A stretch of DNA of 34,054 bases from Caldithrix sp. (GTDB lineage Bacteria > Zhuqueibacterota > Zhuqueibacteria > Thermofontimicrobiales > Sulfurfontimicrobiaceae), in contig DYKB01000070.1 in NCBI GenBank assembly GCA_020722815.1, positions 1 to 34,054 on the forward strand, given 5' to 3'. Positions 1 through 7,914 of the stretch are shown here, one piece after another (the first letter of the stretch is position 1; the number at the start of each line of letters is the position of its first letter). The position numbers and the translations under genes were made by a program. Under the pieces are notes generated by a model, which had not been told where the DNA came from, made no database searches, and saw only the letters and a program-made list of their open reading frames with translations.

Positions 1-1
1 C

Positions 2-334
2 TTTGCGCAGCAACCCAGTGCCAGCATCCCGCAAGCCACCGGCAAAGCCGCCCAGCGCCAATCGCGGCTTATTGCCGAAAAAGAAAGTCAAAAATGGCTG
101 CAGAGTTATCGCCAAACGGCCGATTTCCAGGCCCAGGATCCACCCCTGGCCACCGTGGTCGTCGGCGATCGCGAAGCCGATCTCTTCGCCTTATCGCCGC
201 GTCCAATCCGACGACTATACCGTGTCTCCACCGCCTTTACGATATCGTCACCGTCTTTCACCTCTTTTACCTCATTCCGCAAAGTCAAGAAAAACTTGTG
301 CGTAATGATTAGCTCCCGGAGGGAGAGGGCGTAG
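2..334 (+). pseudogene. IS4/Tn5-like transposase remnant
   Basis: The reading frame starting at base 2 has no start codon inside the window. Its translation contains EKESQKWLQSYRQTADFQ followed by VVVGDREADLFAL. The G-D-R-E-A-D motif after a short hydrophobic strand is the hallmark around the second catalytic Asp of IS4/Tn5-type DDE transposases, and the preceding E-K-E-S-x-x-W-L segment also matches that family. Recognisable similarity stops at about base 205. The frame then runs through unrelated sequence to a stop at 332-334, so this is a truncated or frameshifted remnant, and its 5' part lies outside the window. The function is lost. The family assignment is from motif recognition only. 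Confidence 0.5.
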
Positions 335-339
335 CTATT

Positions 340-362
340 CCCTCTCCCCATTGGGGAGAGGG
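340..362. repeat. Perfect CCCTCTCCCC palindrome
   Basis: A perfect 10-bp inverted repeat (CCCTCTCCCC / GGGGAGAGGG) with a 3-base loop lies just downstream of the transposase remnant and is followed by GTTAGGGTCAGGGG. This C/G-rich hairpin stands out from the AT-rich surroundings. It resembles short REP-like intergenic palindromes found dispersed in many bacterial genomes. It has no T-run, so it is not a typical intrinsic terminator. Confidence 0.6.
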
Positions 363-380
363 TTAGGGTCAGGGGTCAGA

Positions 381-506
381 TTGGGCGATTTTAAAAAGTG
401 TACGGTAGCAAAGGATGCTTTTATTTATCGTTCTAAAAAATATAAACTTTCGTTAAAAAAAGTGCAGGAAATTGATCTGATTGCGGTCGAAGTAGATTAT
501 ATCTGA
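381..506 (+). other. Possible C-terminal gene fragment
   Basis: A 41-residue stretch with protein-like composition (for example KKYKLSLKKVQEIDLIAVEV) ends at a TGA at 504-506. It begins right after the palindrome and has no convincing start codon or ribosome binding site. I do not recognise the family. It may be the tail of a gene destroyed by the rearrangement that left the transposase remnant, or it may be chance. Downstream, 530-566 holds a 9-bp inverted repeat (GAATTTAGT / ACTAAATTC). The rest of 506-650 shows nothing else. Confidence 0.2.
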
Positions 507-687
507 ATGAACAGGGAAGGAAATTTTTTGAATTTAGTCCATTATTCTGCCAGAAGTACTAAATTCAAATGCGCTTTTAGACTTAAATTTTTTCCATCTG
601 GAAAGAATTTAACATATTCAAATAATTGAGAAACTATTTAACCTGAGTCTATTGAACATAGTACCATTTAAAATTGAGGGAGGAAAA

Positions 688-1551
688 ATGGAACGATTCT
701 TTCAATGGACAGGGAAGTTAACGTGCATTTTTATCTTTTTTGGTTTGCTCATGATGATACCTTTCGTTTTTTACTGCGGTCATGGTTCATCGATGATGAG
801 GAATCCCGATGAATTGAGTGGTTTGGGGAAAAAAGCGACTTCATCACGTAAAACCAACCCCCAAAAAACGGATGTCCCCCAAAATCCGAAATCGCCGATT
901 CCATTAGCGACCGTCATTGTTCGACCTACCCTGGAAAATTTATCTAAATTACCTGCTTACACTTTATCCTGTGATGGCCGATCCCTTTGTCTGGATGAAA
1001 CGATCCAGGATATTGCGACTGACCTGCAAGCCCAAAAATTGCTTTATAATTCCAAACCGTTCACGGACTGCTCCGGAATTTTTCATCGGGTATTACGCGA
1101 AATAAATAAGAGATGTCCGGATTATCAGTTGCCCGATGCCGAACAGTATCGCAATACACGGGAAATAGCGCGATGGTACTATGAGCAGGGCGAATTAATT
1201 GTAATTGAGGATCCTTTCGCTGCCGCTGGTTTGATTAAACCGGGTGCAGTCCTTTTTTTCGGCTATCGGGATAAAAAATACAAAAATATCAAACCGGCCC
1301 AACTGTTTACCTCCTTCGGTATTGAACACATGGGAGTCGTTGTTGATGTTCAATATGATAGCTATCAGCGGGTGATGAGCTATGGACTTTTTCATGGCCA
1401 GACAACAGGCAAAATTGCTTCCGTCACGCGTTTTCACCAGCGGAATCCCACGCGGCCTAATTTACCACCTTTCGGAAACGGGAATCAACAATGGGTGGCT
1501 TTTGCCAGGATTGTTAAGCCGCTATCAGATTTAATTACAAATAAAAGATAA
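688..1551 (+). CDS. Membrane-anchored NlpC/P60-like protein
   Basis: The ATG at 688 is preceded by a strong GGAGG, so it is preferred over the in-frame upstream start at 652. The protein has 287 residues. Residues about 10-30 form a single hydrophobic segment (signal anchor), followed by a Lys/Pro/Ser-rich linker to about residue 75. The C-terminal half carries a D-C-S-G motif with Cys128, a K-P-G-A-V-L-F-F-G strand, and E-H-M-G-V-V-V-D with His214. That Cys...His order and spacing is what NlpC/P60 papain-like cell-wall peptidases show, so a periplasmic cysteine peptidase or amidase acting on peptidoglycan or a related substrate is the best guess. The family link rests on these two motifs only. 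The gene stands alone, and a promoter-like sequence follows its stop. Confidence 0.6.
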   Translation: MERFFQWTGKLTCIFIFFGLLMMIPFVFYCGHGSSMMRNPDELSGLGKKATSSRKTNPQKTDVPQNPKSPIPLATVIVRPTLENLSKLPAYTLSCDGRSLCLDETIQDIATDLQAQKLLYNSKPFTDCSGIFHRVLREINKRCPDYQLPDAEQYRNTREIARWYYEQGELIVIEDPFAAAGLIKPGAVLFFGYRDKKYKNIKPAQLFTSFGIEHMGVVVDVQYDSYQRVMSYGLFHGQTTGKIASVTRFHQRNPTRPNLPPFGNGNQQWVAFARIVKPLSDLITNKR

Positions 1552-1554
1552 TGC

Positions 1555-1583
1555 TTGACAATTAATCAAAAATTTGATATAAA
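1555..1583 (+). promoter_or_regulatory. Sigma-70-type promoter candidate
   Basis: TTGACA (1555-1560), a 17-bp spacer and TATAAA (1578-1583) give a near-consensus housekeeping promoter pointing right. It lies immediately after the NlpC/P60-like gene and about 270 bp before the Tat-exported isomerase-like gene. The long leader between them contains dispersed repeats. Confidence 0.5.
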
Positions 1584-1620
1584 AAAGCTGAATTAAATTT
1601 CAATTTGAAACGGGCCTTTA

Positions 1621-1820
1621 GCTTTTGGCGACTGGCATTTGGCGATTGATTTTTTTATCGTGATAGAAATACATTGTTTCACCGATTGGGTAATTTGAAA
1701 AAATGTGACGTTGTCGGGCAAATTACTAACTTACTCGAACCGTGACAAATTGACAATTTGCCCTACCCTTTCAGATAAGTTTGCTTTAGCCAGAAGCGAA
1801 TCGCCAGAAGCCGATCGCTT
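1621..1820. repeat. Intergenic repeats: TTTGGCGA type and CAAATTG palindrome
   Basis: The 304-bp gap between genes holds repeated words of the TTGGCGACTGGC / TTTGGCGATT kind near 1626-1647. Partly inverted counterparts (CGCCAGAAGC) lie near 1790-1815. A palindrome CAAATTG-A-CAATTTG sits at 1746-1760, followed by CCCTAC. Close relatives of this palindrome and its CCTAC tail recur at 9251-9265 and 9302-9316, so it belongs to a dispersed family. No gene is seen here. Confidence 0.5.
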
Positions 1821-1855
1821 AATTTAATTTTTGAATTTTAATCAGGAGGTCAATT

Positions 1856-2797
1856 ATGTCTTTTAACCGACGGGATTTTCTGAAAGCAACGGGATTGGGA
1901 TTATCGTTGGCAAGTATTCCGGTAACCGGCCGTTATTTATTTGCTGAAAGTCAAAAGAAACCGGCGGGCATCGGGATGTGTGACTGGAATCTGGGAAAAG
2001 CCGCGGATCCGGAATTAATACCAAAAGCGAAAGAAGCACATTTAGAGGGGATTCAGGTGAGTGTGGGAACAGATCCGAATAACATTCCGTTGCGAAATCC
2101 GGCGATCCGTAAAAAATACATCGAGTTGGGCAAACAATACGGAATCGTTTTTCATTCAGTGGCGGCCGGTGGAATTTTAAATAGCATTCCATTGGCCACT
2201 GAACCACAATCCGCTGTATACGTCATCGATGCCATAGAAGCCGCCAAAGCCCTGGGAGCGAAAAACATACTTATTGCCTTTTTTGGCAATGGTGATTTAC
2301 GCTTAAAAGATAGTCAGGGGAAATTCATTAAACATGCGGATGGCAAATTTGTGACTTATGAACTGGATACCAAAGCGGTCAAGCGGGTAGTAGAAGCGTT
2401 GCGGCAGATTGTGCCCCGTGCAGAAGATGCTGGCGTGGCCTTAGGTCTCGAAAATACCCTTTCCGCCAAACAAAATCTGGAAATCATTGACCAAATTGGC
2501 TCTAAAATGGCTCAGGTTTATTATGATCTCGGCAATTCTACTGGAAATGGCTATGACGTTTTCAATGAACTCCGACTCCTGGGGAATGACCGAATTTGCG
2601 AGGTTCACTTGAAGGACTGGAAAACAAAGTTATTAGGCAGTGAAGAAGGCGAGGTTGAGTTCCAGAAACATGCGCAGGTTCTTACTGAAATTGGCTATGA
2701 TAAATGGCTGGTATTGGAAACGAGCGGTCGTGAAAATAAATTTATGGAAGATACTCGTGCCAATGTCGCCTTTGCCAAGCGGCTTTTTAAGATGTGA
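1856..2797 (+). CDS. Tat-exported sugar phosphate isomerase/epimerase-like protein
   Basis: The start at 1856 follows a good AGGAGGT. The N-terminus has the twin-arginine motif R-R-D-F-L-K at residues 5-10, a hydrophobic stretch and an Ala-ending cleavage region, which predicts folded export to the periplasm. The remainder (about residues 38-313) is a xylose-isomerase-like TIM barrel (AP endonuclease 2 superfamily). Putative metal ligands are visible in order: the Glu in LGLENT, the Asp in YYDLGN, the His in EVHLKDW and the Glu in VLETSG. Tat-exported members of this family are common in polysaccharide-degrading bacteria and usually have unknown substrates, so a specific sugar cannot be assigned. 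The 313-residue length is usual for the family. Confidence 0.85.
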   Translation: MSFNRRDFLKATGLGLSLASIPVTGRYLFAESQKKPAGIGMCDWNLGKAADPELIPKAKEAHLEGIQVSVGTDPNNIPLRNPAIRKKYIELGKQYGIVFHSVAAGGILNSIPLATEPQSAVYVIDAIEAAKALGAKNILIAFFGNGDLRLKDSQGKFIKHADGKFVTYELDTKAVKRVVEALRQIVPRAEDAGVALGLENTLSAKQNLEIIDQIGSKMAQVYYDLGNSTGNGYDVFNELRLLGNDRICEVHLKDWKTKLLGSEEGEVEFQKHAQVLTEIGYDKWLVLETSGRENKFMEDTRANVAFAKRLFKM

Positions 2798-2800
2798 TTT

Positions 2801-2893
2801 GTAATACGCGATGCGTAATGCGTGAAACGTGATACATATTGCGTGATGCGTAATTTTTATGTATCACATATTACGCATTACGTTTCACGTTTC
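2801..2893. repeat. Imperfect inverted repeat of GCGTAATRCGTG words
   Basis: Immediately after the isomerase-like stop, words such as GATGCGTAATGCGTGA alternate and then recur in inverse orientation. The core is a perfect 10-bp stem, GTGATACATA (2829-2838) with TATGTATCAC (2858-2867), followed by ATTACGCATTACGTTTCACG. This is a dispersed low-complexity repeat family. Short related stretches occur near 5909-5934 and 27192-27222. It could fold at the 3' end of the mRNA but lacks a T-run. Confidence 0.55.
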
Positions 2894-2898
2894 AATAT

Positions 2899-3046
2899 TA
2901 CCTGAAATTCTAAAATGAATCGTTTTCTCTGAAGTCTTGACCCCCTCTGTCTCTCCCCCATTTTCAAAAAGCGAAAATGGGGGAGGCAGGAGGGGGTACT
3001 ACATTGATTCTGAACATCAAAAATTTCCATTTTAGAATTTTAGGTA
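2899..3046. mobile_element. MITE-like element, copy 1
   Basis: This 148-bp element has about 20-bp terminal inverted repeats (TACCTGAAATTCTAAAATG and, inverted, TACCTAAAATTCTAAAATG), with TA at both outer ends that can be read as a TA target duplication. Inside is a nested hairpin: CTCCCCCATTTTC (2953-2965) pairs perfectly with 2973-2985, and CCCCCT (2941-2946) pairs with AGGGGG (2991-2996). It has no coding capacity. An inverted, more degenerate copy lies at 28903-29116. The structure fits a non-autonomous element mobilised in trans, possibly by an IS630/Tc1-type transposase given the TA. That assignment is inference. Confidence 0.6.
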
Positions 3047-3116
3047 TTAAATAAATTTCTTAGGTCTCAATTAGAGAGGATAATGAACAAATAATCATCA
3101 TGCTTGGGAAAAAGTT

Positions 3117-3701
3117 ATGAATCAAAAGAAAATTGTTGAAAGTGTCATTTTTCCACAGTATAGCGCGGAAAAAGCAGTAGAATTCCAGACGCAGCTTGTG
3201 CAATGGACCGAGCAGCATGCACAAAGTTCAATCGACTGGTATAAGGCTAAGCGCGGGAAGAAACGCCTGGGTTCAATCATGACCAGGACTCTTGCGATAA
3301 TTCTGGCTGGCATGGGTGCCTTGTGTCCTTTGCTTCAAGCAGCTATCACAAAGGACTGGAATCTGGGTAACTGGGGTTATGTTTTGATAGCGCTGGCTGG
3401 TGTGGTTTTCTGGGTTGATAAATTGATGGGTTATTCAACGGGTTGGATGCGCTATATTATGGCTGAAATGACATTACAGCGTAATTTAAAACAATTTCAG
3501 TTTAAATGCGCAACTTTACAGGTAAATCCTGACGAACAGGAGCGGCGTACAAAATTGATTGAACTTTCAAAAGCATTTGTGGATCAGGTTGATTCAATCG
3601 TTATCGAGGAAACCGCTGCTTGGGTGAGTGAGTTTCAATCTAATTTAGCTCAAATTCAAAAAATAGTTGAAAAGGAGCAAAAGCCAGCAAAGGAGTGGTA
3701 A
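3117..3701 (+). CDS. SLATT-type two-TM protein (stand-alone)
   Basis: This 194-residue protein has a short cytosolic N-terminus, two adjacent hydrophobic segments (about residues 54-77 and 88-105) and a charged, helical C-terminus of about 85 residues. A W-Y motif (about residues 41-42) and a Lys/Arg-rich stretch precede TM1. A D-K-x-x-G-Y-S-x-G-W-M-R-Y-I stretch follows TM2. This arrangement matches the SLATT family (SMODS/SLOG-associating 2TM effector), proposed pore-forming effectors in nucleotide-signalling bacterial conflict systems. No nucleotidyltransferase, SLOG, TIR or reverse transcriptase gene lies beside it, so it is an orphan here and a role in immunity is unproven. The ribosome binding site is weak. 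The gene sits 70 bp after a MITE-like element. Confidence 0.6.
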   Translation: MNQKKIVESVIFPQYSAEKAVEFQTQLVQWTEQHAQSSIDWYKAKRGKKRLGSIMTRTLAIILAGMGALCPLLQAAITKDWNLGNWGYVLIALAGVVFWVDKLMGYSTGWMRYIMAEMTLQRNLKQFQFKCATLQVNPDEQERRTKLIELSKAFVDQVDSIVIEETAAWVSEFQSNLAQIQKIVEKEQKPAKEW

Positions 3702-4368
3702 CCAAAAGATAATAAAAGCTTTATCGGATTAAATTTCATTTTTTTAAAAGGCTTTCAACTATCATGTTCGGAATTCCCCGCCATGATGTGTCTGGAAACA
3801 TAAAAAATGAATTTTTTTATTTGAACCGGTCAAATTTTTGCTAAACCCCAGAGACCAATAAAATAGTTACAGGAAGCATTTTTTGATGAAAAATGTATTT
3901 TTTCGAGATTAAAACAGATCGAGAAGATATGAACAGCTAAGGATTAAAAATTGGGGTAGATGATGTCAGGAATTCAGCGCTTTTTTTATTATTTTCTGTT
4001 ATCTTTACGTGCAAAACCTGCAATTATACCGGAATTCATCGCCGCGAATCGGACTGTCCTGACAATTTATGCATGCCCAAAATTATCTCCACATTACTTT
4101 ACCACCTGTTTAGATGTTTTTCTCAATTTTTTTCTGATAAAACCGACCGTAAAGGTTGGTTTTTACAATTGTTTTGTTACAAAATGTACCCTGAAATTAA
4201 TTTTGGTAACTGCCCATAAAATACTTAATAAAATTGAACCAGCCACTTGTTATGAGTACAACCAGCTTTAAATAACATCATAAGGGCTAAAGTCATATTT
4301 ACTAAGAATTTTTTATATTTAAATAGAGCAAGTTAATTTTGAGTTGGATTCTTTTAAAAGGAGGCTAA
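3702..4368. other. Gene-free stretch with one hairpin
   Basis: There are 667 bp between the SLATT gene and ugd. A stem AAAACCGACC / GGTTGGTTTT (4139-4163, one G-T pair) with a short T-run could act as a weak rightward terminator. A 103-codon open frame at 3960-4271 has no ribosome binding site and an unlikely composition, so I do not call it a gene. Nothing else is recognisable in this AT-rich sequence. The ugd promoter must lie in its right part. Confidence 0.4.
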
Positions 4369-5757
4369 ATGGAAGCTCAAAAATTTGAAAAACACATTTT
4401 ATGTATTGGTGCGGGATATGTTGGTGGACCGACCATGGCAATGATTGCCGCAAAATGTCCGCAATATCTGGTTACGGTGGTGGATATTAATTCCGAAAAA
4501 ATTAAAGCCTGGCAAACCGATGAACTGCCAATCTATGAACCAGGTTTATTGGATGTTGTTAAAATTGCCCGGGGACGAAATTTGGTTTTTTCCACCAATG
4601 TTGAAGAAAATATAAATAAAGCCGATATAATTTTCGTTTCCGTGAATACGCCGACCAAAACCTTCGGTGAGGGCGCCGGAAAAAGTGCCGATTTACAATA
4701 CTGGGAAAAAACGGCGCGGGATATTTTGAAATTCTCGGATTCTGATAAAATAATTGTTGAAAAAAGTACCTTGCCGGTTCGCACCGCCAGTGCGATGGAG
4801 CGTATTTTAAATACGAATCAAAAGGGAATTCACTTCGAAGTGATTTCCAATCCGGAGTTTTTAGCGGAAGGAACGGCTGTTGCTGATTTGAAAAGTCCTG
4901 ATCGGGTCTTGATAGGCTCGCGCGAGACTGAAAGCGGCATCAAAGCGCGGAATGAAGTTGTTGATGTTTATGCCAACTGGGTTCCAAGAGAGCGCATCAT
5001 TACCAGTAATATCTGGAGTTCCGAGTTGTCAAAATTGGTTGCCAATGCATTTCTGGCGCAGCGAATTTCCTCTATTAACAGTATTTCTGCCCTCTGCGAA
5101 CAAACAGAAGCAGATGTGAGTGAAGTTGCGAATGCCGTTGGACAGGATACCCGAATCGGGAATAAATTTTTAAATGCCAGTGTAGGCTTTGGTGGATCGT
5201 GTTTTAAAAAAGACATCCTGAATCTGGTTTATATTTGTGAATCCTATGGCTTGAAAGAGGTGGCGAGTTATTGGGAATCCGTGGTCAGAATTAACGAGTA
5301 TCAGGAGCATCGTTTTGTGCAAACAATGATGCGCGCGTTATTTAACACCATTGCCAATAAACGGATTGCGCTTTTGGGTTTTGCGTTTAAGGCAAATACC
5401 GGTGATACTCGGGAATCGCCAGCTATTTATATTACACAGCAATTATTGGAAGAGCAGGCGCATGTAGTTATTACGGATCCGCAGGCGCTGAATAATGCCC
5501 GTCACGATCTGGAAGGAATTACCAAAAATCTTGAATTTGAGACCGATCCCTATAAAGCCGCTGAAAATGCTCATGCCATTGCTATCATTACTGAATGGGA
5601 ATTATATAAAAAGCTGGATTATAAGAAGATTTTCGAAACCATGACCAAGCCCGCGTTTATCTTTGATGGTCGTAATATTCTGGATCATCAAAAGTTATAT
5701 GAAATTGGTTTTAATGTTTATCCCATCGGTAAGGCGGCCAAAACACATTTTAAATAA
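4369..5757 (+). CDS. ugd: UDP-glucose 6-dehydrogenase
   Basis: This enzyme oxidises UDP-glucose to UDP-glucuronate using two NAD+, a precursor of uronic-acid-containing surface polysaccharides. The 462-residue protein starts after AAAAGGAGG. It shows the Rossmann motif G-A-G-Y-V-G (residues 14-19), N-T-P-T-K, E-K-S-T-L-P-V, the N-P-E-F-L-A-E-G stretch and the active-site G-F-G-G-S-C-F-K-K-D with the catalytic Cys at residue 278. The form P-T-K-T-F-G-E-G-A-G-K-A/S-A-D-L and the length resemble the longer, eukaryote-like UGDH branch rather than the short bacterial type. The gene is monocistronic, ends at an intrinsic terminator and converges on the TPR gene. Confidence 0.93.
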   Translation: MEAQKFEKHILCIGAGYVGGPTMAMIAAKCPQYLVTVVDINSEKIKAWQTDELPIYEPGLLDVVKIARGRNLVFSTNVEENINKADIIFVSVNTPTKTFGEGAGKSADLQYWEKTARDILKFSDSDKIIVEKSTLPVRTASAMERILNTNQKGIHFEVISNPEFLAEGTAVADLKSPDRVLIGSRETESGIKARNEVVDVYANWVPRERIITSNIWSSELSKLVANAFLAQRISSINSISALCEQTEADVSEVANAVGQDTRIGNKFLNASVGFGGSCFKKDILNLVYICESYGLKEVASYWESVVRINEYQEHRFVQTMMRALFNTIANKRIALLGFAFKANTGDTRESPAIYITQQLLEEQAHVVITDPQALNNARHDLEGITKNLEFETDPYKAAENAHAIAIITEWELYKKLDYKKIFETMTKPAFIFDGRNILDHQKLYEIGFNVYPIGKAAKTHFK

Positions 5758-5780
5758 ATTGAAGAATAATATTCAGTAGA

Positions 5781-5822
5781 AGAACTCCTGTTGTGATACT
5801 TTGCGACAGGAGTTCTTTTTTT
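5781..5822 (+). terminator. Intrinsic terminator of ugd
   Basis: A perfect 11-bp stem AGAACTCCTGT / ACAGGAGTTCT (5781-5791 with 5806-5816) with a 14-base loop is followed directly by a run of T residues. It lies 24 bp after the ugd stop. Confidence 0.9.
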
Positions 5823-5947
5823 CACTTTGATGACAATTATTTTGACAATGGAATGTGGTAGAATTTAGAAATTTGAGGTCGATCCTGATAAATTTTCCCA
5901 ATTTTACTTTACGTGTAATTCCATTTACGCATTACTTTTTGCACCAA

Positions 5948-7330
5948 TTATTGTTTCTGGCTTTCTTCCAGTTTTTTCTTTAAATATCTGATTTTTTCAA
6001 TATAAGCCGGATTATTTGGTTCTTTTTTTCGTAAAATTTCAAAAACACCAATGGCTTTGGTATATTGACCCTGGGCGGCATAAATTTCTCCCAGTGTCGG
6101 GGTGACAATTTTTTCTTTTCGTTTTTTCTCAGTAAATTCAGTTGTTTGTTCCTCGATATCCGCTGATGGTGGTTTCACTTTTGGGGTAGGCGGCACACGA
6201 TAATGCCCTTCACGTTCGGCTGATTCTGATTTCAAATCGGTTCTTTGTTTTTCCTTTTCAGCCGAGGCGTTCGATTTAATATCACGAGCCAGATCTTCCA
6301 GCGAATCCAGTTTTTCCATTTGGGGCGGCGGTGTCAGCTTTGAACTTCTTCGGTCAACACTGATTGGTGTTTCGACTGGTTCTGATTTTTCTTCAAACAT
6401 ATCTGCCAGGTCTTCAAAATCGAGTGCAGTCGTTGATGGTTCTTCTTCCGGAAGTTCTGGTACTATTTCATTATTTTTTTCAAATTCGATTTCAGTAGTT
6501 TCCACTTCACTGCTATGAGGAACAATGGTGGATTGTGGTGCGCTGTTATCTTCATCAAAATTGCCAAAAAAATCAAAGTTATCAGATGATTTAGAAGGAG
6601 GAAGTTTTGAATCCTCGACCGCATCATTCTCACGAAAGATTTCATCCAGGATATAGGAAAATTTTTCTTCATCCGCAGCTTTTAGTGGCTCATCTTCAAT
6701 AACAGCCTCGAAAATATCGGATTTCTCTGAATCAGCCGGCCTGGAAGGTTCACCCGGTTGTGTTGTTGGAAGTGTCTGTTGCGTATCAATTTCTGATTCC
6801 GGCTTTCGTGGCTTGACTTTGGGTTCAGTTTCGATAAAATCCTGGGCCACTTTTTCAGGAGCGATTTCTTCCTTTTCGGGCATAAATTCAAAATCAGGGA
6901 CATCGGCGATGGGTTCACGGTTTTTGCTGCTGTTCAATGCTTCCAGTTTGTCACGAATTTCCAGGTCATGCGGATCAATCTGGAGGATTCGGACATAGCA
7001 GGATTCGGCTGCGCTTTCCCAGCCAATTTGTTTCATCAATTCGGCATAATATTGGTGGGCGGCTAAAAATTTTGGATCAAAAAAGAGGACACGTTTAAAT
7101 TCTTTTTCGGCCTGGTCATAGAGCTTCTTCTTGAAGTAACATTTTCCCATGACAAAATGTCCTGTTACATAATATGGATGTCGTTTTAAACCATTCTCAC
7201 AAATTTGAATCGCACCATTAACATCGCCCATTTTTAGAAGTTCATCCGCCAGTCGGGCAAAAAGAAATGAATTTGGATTTGATTGAAGTCGTAGCTTCAA
7301 AAATTCAATATTATCATTCATTAATCGCAT
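5948..7330 (-). CDS. TPR-repeat protein with acidic disordered middle
   Basis: An ATG at 7330 with AGGAG nine bases upstream is preferred over the TTG at 7339. The protein has about 460 residues. N-terminal residues about 1-125 contain at least three TPR units (for example L-A-D-E-L-L-K-M-G-D-V-N-G-A-I and the A-E-K-E-F-K-R-V-L helix). A long Glu/Asp/Pro/Ser-rich, probably disordered segment covers residues about 125-400. A final TPR (GEIYAAQGQYTKAIGVFE...) closes the C-terminus. There is no signal peptide, so it is probably a cytoplasmic scaffold or adaptor. It is the third gene after the sigma-54 activator and lptE on the same strand, about 80 bp behind lptE, so the three are likely co-transcribed. 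The partner is unknown. Confidence 0.8.
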   Translation of the reverse strand: MRLMNDNIEFLKLRLQSNPNSFLFARLADELLKMGDVNGAIQICENGLKRHPYYVTGHFVMGKCYFKKKLYDQAEKEFKRVLFFDPKFLAAHQYYAELMKQIGWESAAESCYVRILQIDPHDLEIRDKLEALNSSKNREPIADVPDFEFMPEKEEIAPEKVAQDFIETEPKVKPRKPESEIDTQQTLPTTQPGEPSRPADSEKSDIFEAVIEDEPLKAADEEKFSYILDEIFRENDAVEDSKLPPSKSSDNFDFFGNFDEDNSAPQSTIVPHSSEVETTEIEFEKNNEIVPELPEEEPSTTALDFEDLADMFEEKSEPVETPISVDRRSSKLTPPPQMEKLDSLEDLARDIKSNASAEKEKQRTDLKSESAEREGHYRVPPTPKVKPPSADIEEQTTEFTEKKRKEKIVTPTLGEIYAAQGQYTKAIGVFEILRKKEPNNPAYIEKIRYLKKKLEESQKQ

Positions 7331-7413
7331 TTTTTTCAACTCCTTTTAAAACATAATTTGCTGGCTTTCATAACGAAGGAAATGCCGAAATATGTATTCC
7401 TCGTGTGAATTAC

Positions 7414-7914
7414 TTACCAGCCTGCCACTGTTTTATTCACAATTTCATCCGAAATTTGTTTAATAGCCTCTGAAATTCCCTCGCGACGCTGATCTAAATT
7501 CTGTGGTTCAAATTCGCCCCAGCGTGTTATCGTCTCTTCCCAGAGAGTTTTTCGCTTTTTTAAATCAGTGCATTTCAAAGCAACGGATACATAAATTTTC
7601 ATCTCACTGACATTCTCTTTTCTGTCAGAACCGCCAGCCTGTTGCCGAATGGAAACGATTCGACCTTCGAGAAGGATATCGGCATCGCGTCTATCGGCAA
7701 TTTTTAAGCTATTGTCCTTTATGAATTTTTCCATCACCACTTCGGTAAGCTCTTCCTTTATTCCAAATTCGGCTGTTTGATCTTCAAATAAAGGTATCGT
7801 AATCGTTTTTAAATGCGGTGGAAGACTTCCCGAAAATGAGTAAAAACCACAGTTAGAAAATAACGTTGATAAGACAAGCAGGGTAATTGAAATAATTTTA
7901 ATAGGGCAAGTCAT
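7414..7914 (-). CDS. lptE: LPS-assembly lipoprotein LptE
   Basis: LptE is the outer-membrane lipoprotein that plugs and supports the LptD barrel during lipopolysaccharide insertion. The 166-residue protein has a hydrophobic signal ending in L-F-S-N-C, with lipidated Cys at about residue 22. The mature start C-G-F-Y-S-F-S-G-S-L-P-P-H, then the strand T-I-T-I-P-L-F-E-D-Q-T-A, is typical of LptE in FCB-type bacteria. The start overlaps the end of the upstream regulator gene by 17 bp, suggesting translational coupling. Its presence indicates an outer membrane with LptD. Confidence 0.85.
   Translation of the reverse strand: MTCPIKIISITLLVLSTLFSNCGFYSFSGSLPPHLKTITIPLFEDQTAEFGIKEELTEVVMEKFIKDNSLKIADRRDADILLEGRIVSIRQQAGGSDRKENVSEMKIYVSVALKCTDLKKRKTLWEETITRWGEFEPQNLDQRREGISEAIKQISDEIVNKTVAGW

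Noticed and set aside
106..351. 81-codon minus-strand open frame at the left edge
   Set aside because: It is antisense to the transposase remnant, includes the palindrome and has no ribosome binding site or family resemblance.
3117..3701. Full CBASS-like or SLOG-SLATT defence operon
   Set aside because: Neither neighbour encodes a nucleotide cyclase, SLOG or accessory gene. Only the SLATT-like protein is present.
3960..4271. 103-codon open frame between the SLATT gene and ugd
   Set aside because: It has no ribosome binding site, odd residue composition, a hairpin inside it and no recognisable domain.
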